Origin: Casuarina equisetifolia
Taxonomy: Eukaryota > Streptophyta > Magnoliopsida > Fagales > Casuarinaceae
NCBI GenBank assembly: GCA_028551475.1
Contig: CM052356.1
Span: 22,347,884-22,411,883 of the forward strand
Reading direction: 5' to 3'
DNA: 64,000 nucleotides
A program made the position numbers and the translations under genes. Of this stretch, positions 1 to 9,349 are shown in pieces (position 1 is the stretch's first letter; each line of letters begins with the position of its first letter). The notes below the pieces were generated by a model, which did no database searches, was not told where the DNA came from, and saw only the letters and a list, made by a program, of their open reading frames with translations.

Positions 1-1
1 G

Positions 2-442
2 AAATCCACATTTGGTTATGTGTTCATGATGGCGGGTGGAGCAATATCATGGAAAAGTGTCAAACAATCATTGATGACATCCTCCACCATGCATGCAGAA
101 TTTGTGGCCTGTTATGGTGCAGCTGTTCAAGCCGTTTGGTTAAAGAATCTGATAAAGTTGATGACCTCCCTTGATTTTGTTAAAAGGCCCATTCAAATAT
201 ATTGTGACAATTCTGTCGCTATGTTGTTTGTTAATGACAACAAAAGTATGAATGGGGCCAAGCATATAGAGATAAAATTTTTGACCATCAAGGAGAGAGT
301 AAAGAATGGTGACATTTCAGTAGAACTTATCAAAACAGATGCCATGTTAGCTGACCCACTAACCAAAGGATTAAGCCCTTCTTTGTTACAAAAGCATGTT
401 GTTAATATGGGCCTCACATCTTCCTTTGATTCCTTAGCTTAG
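2..442 (+). CDS. Partial Copia polyprotein: RNase H domain and C-terminus
   Basis: The open frame enters from the left edge and stops with TAG at 440-442. It reads through typical Copia RNase H landmarks: SWKSVKQSLMTSSTMHAEF (the family's SWKS..Q..V..S..EAE region), AVWLKNLI, an IYCDNSVAM block holding a catalytic-type Asp, NGAKHIEIKF and the terminal DPLTKG motif. No stop interrupts these 147 codons, so this copy is better preserved than the other Copia coding remnants here. RNase H removes the RNA strand from the RNA-DNA hybrid during reverse transcription. Only the last part of the polyprotein is present. Confidence 0.88.
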   Translation, partial: KSTFGYVFMMAGGAISWKSVKQSLMTSSTMHAEFVACYGAAVQAVWLKNLIKLMTSLDFVKRPIQIYCDNSVAMLFVNDNKSMNGAKHIEIKFLTIKERVKNGDISVELIKTDAMLADPLTKGLSPSLLQKHVVNMGLTSSFDSLA

Positions 443-1222
443 TGGGAGTTGATTGTTGTGTTGTAATACTTTTGACATTTTAATCAGTGGGAGCTTGTGC
501 TCACCCTGATATTGTGTTTTGAGCATCTGTTCTCATATTATTGTGTAAACTTTTGTTGATGTATATTTACATTTCTGTGATCTGTCTTTTACTTATTTTC
601 ATGAATTCATTAAACACGTACGTGCTTGCTTGAGACAGATTACAAGTCTTAGGAAAGTGCAACCCTAAGCATTTGGCCGGGGCATGTATATTCTATTGGC
701 CATACTATGATGTCTTGCGATGCACACATACAAATATATAAACTCGAGTTTACTGTGTAAGACATTTTGTACTCTCCCGAGACATATTGTCTATGACGTT
801 TTGCCATGTTGGAAATGCTCTCGTAAGATAATTTTGTTGGTGACGTTGGTCATTTTTTAGAGTGATTTCTCTTTGGTAGTTTTATAAGTGGCGTTGGTGA
901 TTGGGAGAATGGGACTGACACGACTGGCAATACCTAATCTCATTATATGGTATTGTTTGCTCATTACACCAATTTTGATCTGTCGTAGGATGGAAAGCTC
1001 TTATGATTGTGGTAGGGCTGTGTCTTTAAATGACGCAGTTGTTGCCATTGTTTGAGAGTTTGAAATCTTACGTGACGAGATCAGCAATGAGGACCTTATT
1101 GTTATACTTTCGGGACCAGCACAAATCAAAATGTTTTAAAGTTATTTTGATATATATATAATTTTTATATATTTTTTTACTTGATTTCTTTTATGATCAT
1201 TGCTATAGCCCAAGTGGGAGAT

Positions 1223-1894
1223 TGTTGGCTCATTGTATGAGTCCATATTATGTGGGCTTATATCAATGAGCATAAACTAATATTCCCTACCGTGGCTGTC
1301 TAGTATGATCTGTTGGTCCTTCATGTGTACACAGAGTGTACACATTTATGTGATCCTCATTCAGTTTGCCTTATTTGGTGTAAGTCTTGTCTATCTTATA
1401 GATTGTGATGAGTCAATCTATTTGTGTGGACACAATTCATTATTGGCTCAGTCCCCTTTCTAGCTCTTCTTATATTCATATTACAGCTTGCTACAGGGAG
1501 AAAATAACACGTGGAGTGCATTTATCTGTTGCTCTTTATAGTGGGAAAATGGCCCACAGGACATTTTCGCCACGTCATCAATCTCCATCCGGTTATAAGG
1601 TAAGTCCTTTACACGGACTAGATACACGACTAAGACCTTCTCTGATTGAAGGCAGTGAGTGAGATCTGAGCAGTGCACGAACCCCCTCCCGTTTTTCACC
1701 AGCAAGCTAGGCTTCCTCATCAAGCTTAGAAGAGCATAGAGAGGAAGACTAGGGCCTACCTCAGTTGAAAAAAGATGGAGAAAAGTGGTACGCTCTCTCG
1801 ATACTCCATACATTGTTTCGAAACCCATTATTTGTCTCCATGGTTGGTGTTTTGATCCGTAAAATAGCCTCTGTTGAGGCTAAGTTTTCTAACA
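1223..1894 (+). repeat. Probable 3' LTR of the left-edge Copia element
   Basis: Starts TGTTGGCTCATTG directly after the purine tract aagtgggaga and ends at ...TTTTCTAACA, giving TG...CA ends and about 672 bp. Both boundaries are inferred because the 5' LTR is outside the window. Confidence 0.6.
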
Positions 1895-3899
1895 ATCTTC
1901 AGTCCATGAGGCACCCATAATCAACCACAGATAAAACAGAACGCCCACCAATTCCAACCTACGGAAGACAAAATTAGTTAGCATGACACCCTCTGTTTGG
2001 TTTGCTGTTAAAGGTCTATATCTATCTTGTTAGGGAATGACAACTTTAAGATTTTTCATCATAAGATAATGGCTTGCTCCACCTATCTATGAGGAAGATA
2101 CACTAGGCACCCATCCAAGTATTCTCTGCCTTTTCGATCATTAACCTTTTTGACTAGATTGAACAAGAGAAAAATGAAGAAAGCTCCTTACTTTAGCCCC
2201 TTTTCCACCCAGCTTCTTGTTGGATCTTGCCGTTTTTAAATGATCTGAAAGCGAAGCGAATTTTATCCTCATCAAGGAAAAAATTTCTCCCATCAAAGAG
2301 AATTCTTAAATCCTAATTGCTTTTAAGATATATCTATGACCCACATGCTTATTTGCTTTCTACTTCATGTCTGTCTCTCCCATTTAGCTTTTTGCTACTG
2401 CCAATCAAACACCAGGGAGAGATTTAATTTGATATTTAGAGAATAAGTTCCATTCAAAGTCCACAGAAAGTATCAAAAATTCTCAGTACTGGGTATGCCG
2501 TTTTGCTTTTTATGCCTATTCGGCACGCCCAAAAAGTTCCAGTAAGAAAATCCTCCAACCCTTTTCTAGGCAAGGTGGCTTATGGGAAACGGCAGCTGAT
2601 AATGGACATGTCCCTTTTGGCTCTACCTGTGCGTAGAAAAAGAGTTCCATTAGCTGTCTATTCGTGCTCAAGCTGAAGGAAGCCCCGGAGGGTACGATGT
2701 GGGGGGTCGGATGAATCATGAAGCTGGTCCATTCAATGTGGAGATCCTACATTAAAACTTCACAATTTTTTCAATACATCTAATATCGAGAAAAGAAGAA
2801 GTAATTAACAAAGAGAATTATATTTATAGGTTCTGTGGCGTTGTCAATCTAACCTTATTAATTTTTACTCCAAACTCTTAATAGTTTGTTTATAACCCAC
2901 CAAATGAGCCGTTCATTAATCTCATGTCACTTGCAATTGTTTCCCCTTTCGGTAACTTTTTTTTCTCCCCTAGAGGGGAGCAGTACCGTTAACCATTCTA
3001 TAGGTTTTGTACATGCGTGTTTAAAATTTTTTTGGGTTATTGCGTGCATGGTTTAAACTTGACACACCATCACGAACCACTCATATTGGCTTGCAGTATT
3101 TCCTTCTTCTTTTTTTCTTCTAAATTTCCTTATTGCCAAATGTATGCATGCAAGAATTTATGTTCAATCCCTAAACTCGACGTAATTTTTGTACGCAACT
3201 TCAAATGTCTCCATTAAATAGATTGGTAGCAGACATGCATGAAAGCAAAACTTAAACAACCTTACATGTCCCAAACAATTTGCCACATTCCGTGCACAAG
3301 CTAAGAGTAAAGAAATTTTATACACATGAGATTTCCTTCGAGTACATAGGCAAAAGAAATTTTGTATAGCTTCTTCATCTAAAAATTTTCTTGTTCTTAA
3401 ATGAATAAACTTATATATTTATCAAAAAAAAATTTTCTTATTCTATCTTTTTTTTTCTGTTCTTTTATTTTTCCTGGTGTCTTTACTTCTCCCGTCGCCT
3501 TTTCTGCTCTTCACTTTGCAACCAGTTTCCCTGTTTTCTGCAACAAGGCCACACGCACATTGAGGTTGTGATAAATCCATCTGGTTATGCCTCATGTACT
3601 CGAAGGTTGTCTTCCGCCCATCAAATCGCATGATGGGAATCTTCTTTGGGACTCGGGGAATCTTCTTATCTTGACATCGCACCCTCATACCCAATTGCGA
3701 GAATTGAAACTAAGATGGGAATCCCCATGTGTCGGCGACTTGTTGGAATGACAGTCTTTTCTAGGCAGCTTCTTGTCGTCCCTTATCATTGGAGATTCGA
3801 GTGTACGGCCGATCTGCTTGTGTCGATGTGCGCGAATGACTTTCTTGCCCCACTTTCTCAGAAAAAGAAGCACAAGTTGGAAGGCAACAAGACGATAAC
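1895..3899. other. Intergenic, nothing supported
   Basis: AT-rich sequence with scattered short open frames (for example 3443-3694 minus) that show no known motif, no consistent coding pattern and no homology to the neighbouring gene family that I can see. Confidence 0.5.
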
Positions 3900-4185
3900 C
3901 TGATCAGAACTGAGTAAAAGCAGGTTAACAGGTGAACGATGAATGGGTCATTCTGGTTCTTCCACCTACATTATGATGGTGCAATAGAACATGAAGGCTT
4001 CTTGAATGATAACTCCTTAGGAAAACTGGTGAAGCCATAATTGAAATGATAGATAGAAGTGTCACTGATTTCGGATGATGACAAACTTAACCAATTAAAT
4101 AACAATTCGTAATCTTCGTCCCAAAAATCTTTGCTACCTTTAGGGTGCCTTTACAACTAAGTGCTCCCAATTCTTGATAATTTAC

Positions 4186-4204
4186 TTGACTAAAAGGAGA
4201 AAGG
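4186..4204 (+). promoter_or_regulatory. Conserved upstream block with W-box (SP-A)
   Basis: TTGACTAAAAGGAGAAAGG, starting 280 bp upstream of the SP-A start codon, is identical base for base to 7368-7386 upstream of SP-B, while much of the surrounding sequence has diverged. It begins with TTGACT, the core of the W-box bound by WRKY factors. Conservation is seen; WRKY regulation is inferred. Confidence 0.5.
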
Positions 4205-4384
4205 CCTAGGAAAGTGCGTGGGGCTTTAACACGGCTAGTAGCATCTTCACGCGACACGTCGAAGGACTTCGTTTCCTCCCCGGCAAATCTTGTTTGCCTA
4301 CTCAAACCAGTCGTGCTACTGACACGTATAAAGAGATCTCACGAGCTTCCAAGCAGCTTCCTGGCACTCCTCGTTACCTAAAAT

Positions 4385-4390
4385 TATATA
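4385..4390 (+). promoter_or_regulatory. TATA box of SP-A
   Basis: TATATA within ttacctaaaattatatagcag, 76 bp before the ATG at 4466. The same arrangement (ttacctaaa, TATA, then gaggggtc) occurs before SP-B, supporting a shared core promoter. Confidence 0.6.
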
Positions 4391-4465
4391 GCAGTAGAGG
4401 GGTCCATTGCCTTTTCAAAGAAAAAAAGGGGGGAGGAGAGAAGCCATTTGCCAAAGGGAGAGACG

Positions 4466-4804
4466 ATGATGAGACGGAACCCGGATCAAAGAATGGTTGC
4501 AGCCAAAACGGAGCCAAAGAACGCTGTGAAGGCAAAGTCACGCGAGGAAATGGTTGGAGCCACGGCAGAGACACGCTTCAAGCCTAAGCATGGAGGTTTA
4601 ATTCCACCAAGGAGGAGGTTGGTCAAGAGGATGATGTTCGATTACATTGTCGAACATATGGCCTCTGTTTTCTGTTTCTGTAATCCCTCTTCCTCTGCAG
4701 CCTCGAAGGCCCCCTCCGACACATCTGGTGGCTGCTTAGAGATGGCTCCACCGCTCAATTCATCAACTACCAAGAACAATAAGAACGTATTTCCCCACCC
4801 ATGA
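4466..4804 (+). CDS. SP-A: small basic protein of an unrecognised tandem family
   Basis: 112 residues in a single exon, starting at the first of two adjacent ATGs; an in-frame TTG upstream is not a plausible plant start. I do not recognise the family. The Lys/Arg-rich N-terminus (residues 1-35) resembles SP-B. The core at residues 36-69 runs FKPKHGGLIPPRRRLVKRMM, then FDYIVEHMASVF: a Gly-Ile-Pro turn, a run of basic residues and an amphipathic hydrophobic stretch. The tail is rich in Ser, Pro and Asn and contains MAPPL, also present in SP-B. There is no signal peptide or clear membrane helix, so an intracellular location is inferred. Five paralogues share the core within 18 kb, which supports a real gene. 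The basic core could bind nucleic acid, lipid or protein; function is unknown. Confidence 0.72.
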   Translation: MMRRNPDQRMVAAKTEPKNAVKAKSREEMVGATAETRFKPKHGGLIPPRRRLVKRMMFDYIVEHMASVFCFCNPSSSAASKAPSDTSGGCLEMAPPLNSSTTKNNKNVFPHP

Positions 4805-4920
4805 TAGCATGCCACTGCAAAGCCACCGTAAACTATCACTGTAGCTGTCACCATTTTTGTTCTGTTGTGATGCTGTAATTTATACCATTTTGATTTGGAT
4901 AGATACTTTCTGGTGGATTT

Positions 4921-5087
4921 TTCGCTACTCCAATGGTATTTCTTTGCTGTTTCAATTTATTTGTACTTTCGCCCGTCCTTTGTCTTTTTCGCTACTCCAA
5001 TGGTATTTCTTTGCTGTTTCAATTTATTTGTACTTTCGCCCGTCCTTTGTCTTTTTCGCTACTCCAATGGTATTTCTTTCCTGCAGG
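4921..5087 (+). repeat. 67-bp tandem repeat, about 2.5 copies
   Basis: The unit beginning TTCGCTACTCCAATGGTATT recurs at 4921, 4988 and 5055, an exact period of 67 bp with nearly identical copies; the third breaks off near 5087 at TTTCTTTCCTGCAG. It lies about 115 bp after the SP-A stop, probably in the 3' UTR. SP-B has no equivalent array. Confidence 0.92.
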
Positions 5088-5580
5088 ACAGTTTCCTGTT
5101 CTTTTATCATTTTCTGGATACTAGGGTAGCTCACCACTAGGTAGTCCCACGATGATTGGTGATCTAACTTGTAATCAGCTTGCGGTAGTCTGAAAGCTAC
5201 TTCTCTGGCATTTTAGACTTTATCAACATCATCTGTGTACTGCATATGGTTCTTCCTCTGCATCTACACTTAAAAAAGAAAAGGGAATTTAACTCAGAGC
5301 GCCATATAAAACTGACTGTTTAAGAGATTTAACTCTGCAACAGAGCATATTACTATAAACAACAGATACGGTTATGGACCCTTCACAGTAGTGTGTTCAA
5401 TGCCATCCTCAAAAAAAAAACCCTACTTTACTGGAATCGATTCTTGCTAATTAGAGTTCTACCAATCAATAAAGACCAACCAGTGGACCCTGTACATTGA
5501 AGAAGCGAAACTGTAGACGCAAAATTCATGTACTCAAGACTTTCTGCAGGACATAGAATACCAGACAAGTACTCGGTTAC

Positions 5581-7099
5581 TGCAATTGCCGATTGATGGG
5601 ACAATCGGAACGACCGAGCAGGGCCAGAGATGGAGCACTTGGAGTGCTTTAGACCCTGCCCGAACCAGTGGGGAACTGAATAGGGAGCAAAAGCCCAGAG
5701 GCATTAGAAGATTGCATCTTGGTCACAGCAAAAAGGTGGGTTTCAGAATCAAGGCCATCATCCTCTCATCCAAGCGAAATCCCAGGCACCCCACAGCCAG
5801 ATGTCCGCCGTGTCAGGCTCATGGGTTCCACTCGGCAAACTCGGCGGCCGAGGCTCCAAACCCAGGAAAATTCCAGCCGTGAGAATTGCTCCAGGTCAAA
5901 GCCACTGGCGCCACCTCCTACCTGGTACAAGTCTTATTCTCAAGGAGGGAAGGCCATCGACGGCGATAGTGTCTCAGTGGTCCAACACCCTTCCTAGTTG
6001 CCGTTCCTTTCTGTTCCTGTCCGAAGCTAGGGTCATTTTCCAGGAAACATGCTTGACAGTTAATTAACATAGAAAAGAAAAAAGATATTTTGTTTTTTGC
6101 AAGTACCGACCACCAAGTGTGAACTTTGGAAGAAGAACATCTGAGTGCTGCTTTAGGCAATTGTACTTACGTCCGTTCCACGGGACCGCTTTGATGGAAT
6201 TTTGAGACAATGATGAAACGACTGAAAAATCACGTAATTATGACTCAATGTTTTCTAGTTATCTGGAGATCGTAAGTGCTATAGGTTACAAAAGAGAAAT
6301 TAAATGAGTATCTTCCAAAAACTGTATCGCCTTAAGAATCATCTCGATTTTGGGGAAAGTTCCATGAAGTATCTTCCAGAGTTTGCAGTAAATACCGGAA
6401 CCAACCTCATAATTTCCGAAGTGACAAAAAGTGGTCGGTCCTTAACTTAGATGTTGTACTTTTGACTTAAATGTGGCATGTCCTTGGCAGTGCAAGATTC
6501 AATTCGCTCAAGTGCTGCCTTGAATGGCACAAAAACCCCTTCTCCTAAACACCTATCCCTACAGCAAAGCGACACCACAATTCTTCTCACCTTCAATCTT
6601 GCCTACAGTAGAGTGGATGGAATTACACGCTTTGTTCCAAAAAAGTAGAGTGGAGAATCTATTGGAAAAAGAGCAAGTTGGAATATCTAGGAGTCTTGCA
6701 TATGGCCCCATCGCTTCCGTCCTTCCAACCTTAAAGAACGCGGAATTTCAAGGTCTTGACATCACTGACTCGTGTCCGAATTGTTCTAAACAAAATAGCT
6801 TTACTTCCTCATGAAGACAAGTAGAAAAACAAAAAGAAAAGACCCATTCTAGCTCTCCTCCATGCGTTCTTGTTGGATGGCAGGCATGAGAGGTAGGGTA
6901 AACTGTCCCACTCATGCACCAATTGTAGCATACGAGCCTCATATGGGCATCTTAAATAGAGTAAACATGCCTGTTTGGGTAACTCCTTTCTTTAGTCGGC
7001 TTCAATGATATGACCCATCTGGTTGCGTGAATGTGAAGTAATTATTTTGAGGCTCCTACTTAAGGAGCACAAGTTCAAAAACACCAAAACATTAACCTA
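5581..7099. other. Spacer between duplication units 1 and 2, no gene supported
   Basis: Several overlapping short open frames occur (5586-5882, 5719-5997, 5801-6067, 6524-6814 on the + strand). None has a recognisable motif, partner copy or clear promoter. The overlap of three frames in the GC-richer stretch at 5580-5990 suggests a compositional effect rather than coding. Confidence 0.5.
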
Positions 7100-7367
7100 A
7101 TAAGTACCAAGAAAAAACAGGGGTAACGATGAAACAGCCATTCTGGTTGGTGTCATGCCAGTAAACCTCTTACCTTCTGCGGACATCATGATAAGAAATT
7201 TGATATGTTATTGTGATTGATTTTGATGCCATGAGCGATATAACCAATTAATCAGAAATTACTCTCCCAAATGAATATCTTGTCTAGCTTAGGAAGCCTT
7301 GGTGAGGAAAACAAGGCACAAAGACCAAAATGCGAATCTGGTCTAGAACCCTCACTACCAAGAATGT

Positions 7368-7386
7368 TTGACTAAAAGGAGAAAGG
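7368..7386 (+). promoter_or_regulatory. Conserved upstream block with W-box (SP-B)
   Basis: TTGACTAAAAGGAGAAAGG, starting 308 bp before the SP-B ATG and identical to 4186-4204. The flanking bases differ strongly between the two promoters, so this 19-mer stands out as a conserved island. Confidence 0.5.
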
Positions 7387-7589
7387 TTTCCGAATGGGTA
7401 GATGACTTGGTCTCTTCAGACCGCCCATCAGAACGTTCCATCATCATTTGGAGATTAAACGCGTAGAGGATCTCTTCGAATATTGGTTCCTCACTCCAGA
7501 AACTTGTACAATTTGACACGTAGCCGGAGAAAGTATCCCCTAAGTTCCGAGCAGCTTCTCCGGCATTACTTTTTATCATTACCTAAATG

Positions 7590-7596
7590 TATATAA
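7590..7596 (+). promoter_or_regulatory. TATA box of SP-B
   Basis: TATATAA in acctaaatgtatataaggagagg, 80 bp ahead of the chosen start codon and aligned with the TATA box of SP-A. Confidence 0.6.
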
Positions 7597-7675
7597 GGAG
7601 AGGGGTCTATGGGCTCTTCAGACAACAAGAAGAGGAAGGTAGTGGGGGGCGTCATTCAGCAAAATAGAGATTTTG

Positions 7676-8014
7676 ATGAAGCCGAACCCGGGTCAGCGAG
7701 GGGCTGTGGCCAAGACAGAGCCAGGGAAGGCGCCGAAACCAAACCCTCGGGAAGAATTGACTAGTGTCAAGGCGGAGACACGCTACCAACGTAAGGGTGG
7801 AGGTCTGATTCCGCCAAAGAAGAAATCAGTGAAGAGAATGATATTCGATGACATTGTTGAACATATAACCTCCGTGTTCCGTTTCCACGATTCCTCATCC
7901 ACAGCAGCCTCCCCAGCCCACCCTGACCAGTCTAGCCGCTATGTACAGATGGCTCCACCGCTGGATTTATCAAATGCCAAGAACAACAACAACGGATCTC
8001 CCCTCCCAAGATAG
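7676..8014 (+). CDS. SP-B: small basic protein, closest paralogue of SP-A
   Basis: 112 residues, the same length as SP-A, in one exon. The start is ATG at 7676; the preceding in-frame TTG is not used. The N-terminal pattern AVAKTEP..K.P..NPREEL parallels SP-A. The core (residues 34-68) differs from its paralogues: YQRKGGGLIPPKKKSVKRMI then FDDIVEHITSVF, so Arg-Arg-Arg is replaced by Lys-Lys-Lys and FKPK by YQRK, while IPP, VKRM and FD.IVEH stay. Changes that swap one basic residue for another while keeping charge are what selection on a basic patch would leave. The tail keeps MAPPLDLSNAKNNNN, like SP-A. No signal peptide is seen; function is unknown. Confidence 0.72.
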   Translation: MKPNPGQRGAVAKTEPGKAPKPNPREELTSVKAETRYQRKGGGLIPPKKKSVKRMIFDDIVEHITSVFRFHDSSSTAASPAHPDQSSRYVQMAPPLDLSNAKNNNNGSPLPR

Positions 8015-8910
8015 CATGCCCCTGCACAACCACCGAATCTGCTGCTATAGTTGCCGCCACCGCATATGTTGTTGTTGTATCATTTATATTTGACACTGTC
8101 AAGTATCATTTGTTGGTGCAATATAATTCCAATCTACTCGTACTTTCACCGGTTCTAGGTACTAGTTCTATAGAACAACTTCCAGGTCGTAGTCCCTTCT
8201 CGTTCTAGATAAGCTCAACATTAGTTAGTCCACAATGATTAGTGATCCAATTTGTGATTGGAAAACAGATTCCCTGGCATGTCGAATTTTATTAAGCTTC
8301 TCTCTGACTGCATCTGTTTGTTCCTCTGCATCAACAGTTTAAAGTTGAAAAAAGAAAAAAGGAAACAAATTCATGACTCCACAAAAACTGATTGTTTAAA
8401 AGATTGAACACAGAAACAGAGGCGTTGTTAAAACAAGCCATCCAGTAGTCAACCCTTCACAATAGTCTGTCCCATATACCATCCTCCGCAGACTCTTAAC
8501 ACAATACAATGAACAATTCTTGCTAGTATCGAGCTCTACCGACCGAGAAAGGCCACGCCGTGGACCGTGGATTTTGAAGAAGTATTCAGCCTGGATGCAG
8601 GACATGGAAACTATACGTGATTATCAGACTAATACACGTAATACAAATTTATGCTACTACTGGTCGACGAAACAATTGGCGGGATTTAGCAGCTTCAAAG
8701 ATCTTCAAGGATTTGCCCCGACCAATCGGGAACTATATAACATGCCTAAATCCACAGGCTCGGCCTAGGTTTTTGTGAAAAGCCCATCCGAGGCTTCCTT
8801 TGTAAACCCATTTCTTAGTTTAAAATGGTAGCATAAAAAGTAGTCTTAAACCCATGGGTATCAGAGTAAGTTAGTGGTGGTAGGCCCAATAAAATTTTTA
8901 AAATTTAAAC

Positions 8911-9246
8911 TGTTGGATTAGGTTCAGGAATTTCCAACAGTTGGACTTGTCTCGGTATTCCAGGTGAAGGCCTTGGAAGGAATGCCTCACCTTTAAAAGT
9001 TGTAACCACGACTTGAGAGGGCATCTTGCGAAATCCGATGTTTCTTTCAAATGTAATGTTATTGCCTTTTTTTTTTTTTCTGCTTTTCCAGTCTTAGTTG
9101 TTGACAGGGGCTCACGCGGAGAGAAGTGAGGCCTTGAAAGCATCCAAAAATTTTCCCCAAAATCCGAAGATCCTGTCCCGCTACATGACTTAAATAGTCT
9201 GCCAACGTTCTTTCGAACAAGAACATTGTAATTGATATCAGAGCTG
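8911..9246 (+). repeat. LTR-like remnant with primer-binding site
   Basis: Begins TGTTGGATTAGG and runs to about 9226 (..CAAGAACA). It is followed at 9233-9244 by TGATATCAGAGC, one mismatch from TGGTATCAGAGC, the initiator-Met tRNA primer site of plant Copia-type elements. No gag or pol follows. A purine tract (aaaggagggaag) lies at about 9304-9315. This could be a truncated LTR element or a miniature (TRIM-like) one; a matching second LTR was not found by eye. Confidence 0.5.
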
Positions 9247-9349
9247 TTGTGATCCAAAGGAGTCGCGCTAGACAAGCTAGAAGCTGGACTGGCTGAGCTC
9301 AAATGGAAAGGAGGGAAGTGTTGCATCGTTGTATATGTTCAAATCTAGT

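Larger units (their letters stand above)
1..1894 (+). mobile_element. 3' end of a Ty1/copia retrotransposon (truncated by window edge)
   Basis: The first 442 bases encode the end of a Copia polyprotein (RNase H), followed by about 780 bases of non-coding DNA, a purine-rich tract (aagtgggaga, about 1212-1221) and a TG...CA-bounded segment at 1223-1894 that fits a 3' LTR. The 5' part of the element lies outside the window, so LTR identity and the target-site duplication cannot be tested. The five bases after the LTR are ATCTT, the candidate 3' duplication. The order RNase H, PPT, LTR is standard for the superfamily; the exact LTR boundary is inferred. Confidence 0.8.
3900..5580 (+). repeat. Segmental duplication unit 1 (carries SP-A)
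   Basis: This block aligns by eye with 7100-8700. Shared islands include the promoter block TTGACTAAAAGGAGAAAGG, the TATA region with GAGGGGTC, the coding region, GATAGCATGC just after the stop codon, the CCACGATGATTGGTGATC / CCACAATGATTAGTGATC flank, and further matches (ACTGATTGTTTAA-type, CCCTTCACA, GAATCGATTCTTGCTA / GAACAATTCTTGCTA) to about 5.5 kb. The duplication is therefore gene plus flanks, not a retrocopy. Confidence 0.75.
7100..8700 (+). repeat. Segmental duplication unit 2 (carries SP-B)
   Basis: Partner of 3900-5580. Matches begin around GGTAACGATGAAACAGCCATTCTGG (unit 1: GGTGAACGATGAATGGGTCATTCTGG), continue through the promoter and gene, and extend past the stop to about 8.6 kb (CTACCGACCGAGAAAGGCC.. 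against CTACCAATCAATAAAGACC..). Islands of high identity alternate with diverged stretches, so the duplication is not recent. Confidence 0.75.

Noticed and set aside
5586-6067. Three overlapping + strand frames of 88-98 codons
   Set aside because: They overlap in different frames, lack motifs, have no duplicate in the SP-B unit and no promoter; likely chance in a GC-richer stretch.
6524-6814. 96-codon + strand open frame beginning with ATG (MAQKPLLLNTYPY...)
   Set aside because: No recognisable domain, no paralogue in the cluster and no evident TATA box; could be real but not supportable from sequence alone.
8898-9326. 142-codon minus-strand open frame
   Set aside because: It lies antisense over an LTR-like segment with a primer-binding site, has a low-complexity composition (Lys run, Ser-rich start) and no known motif.
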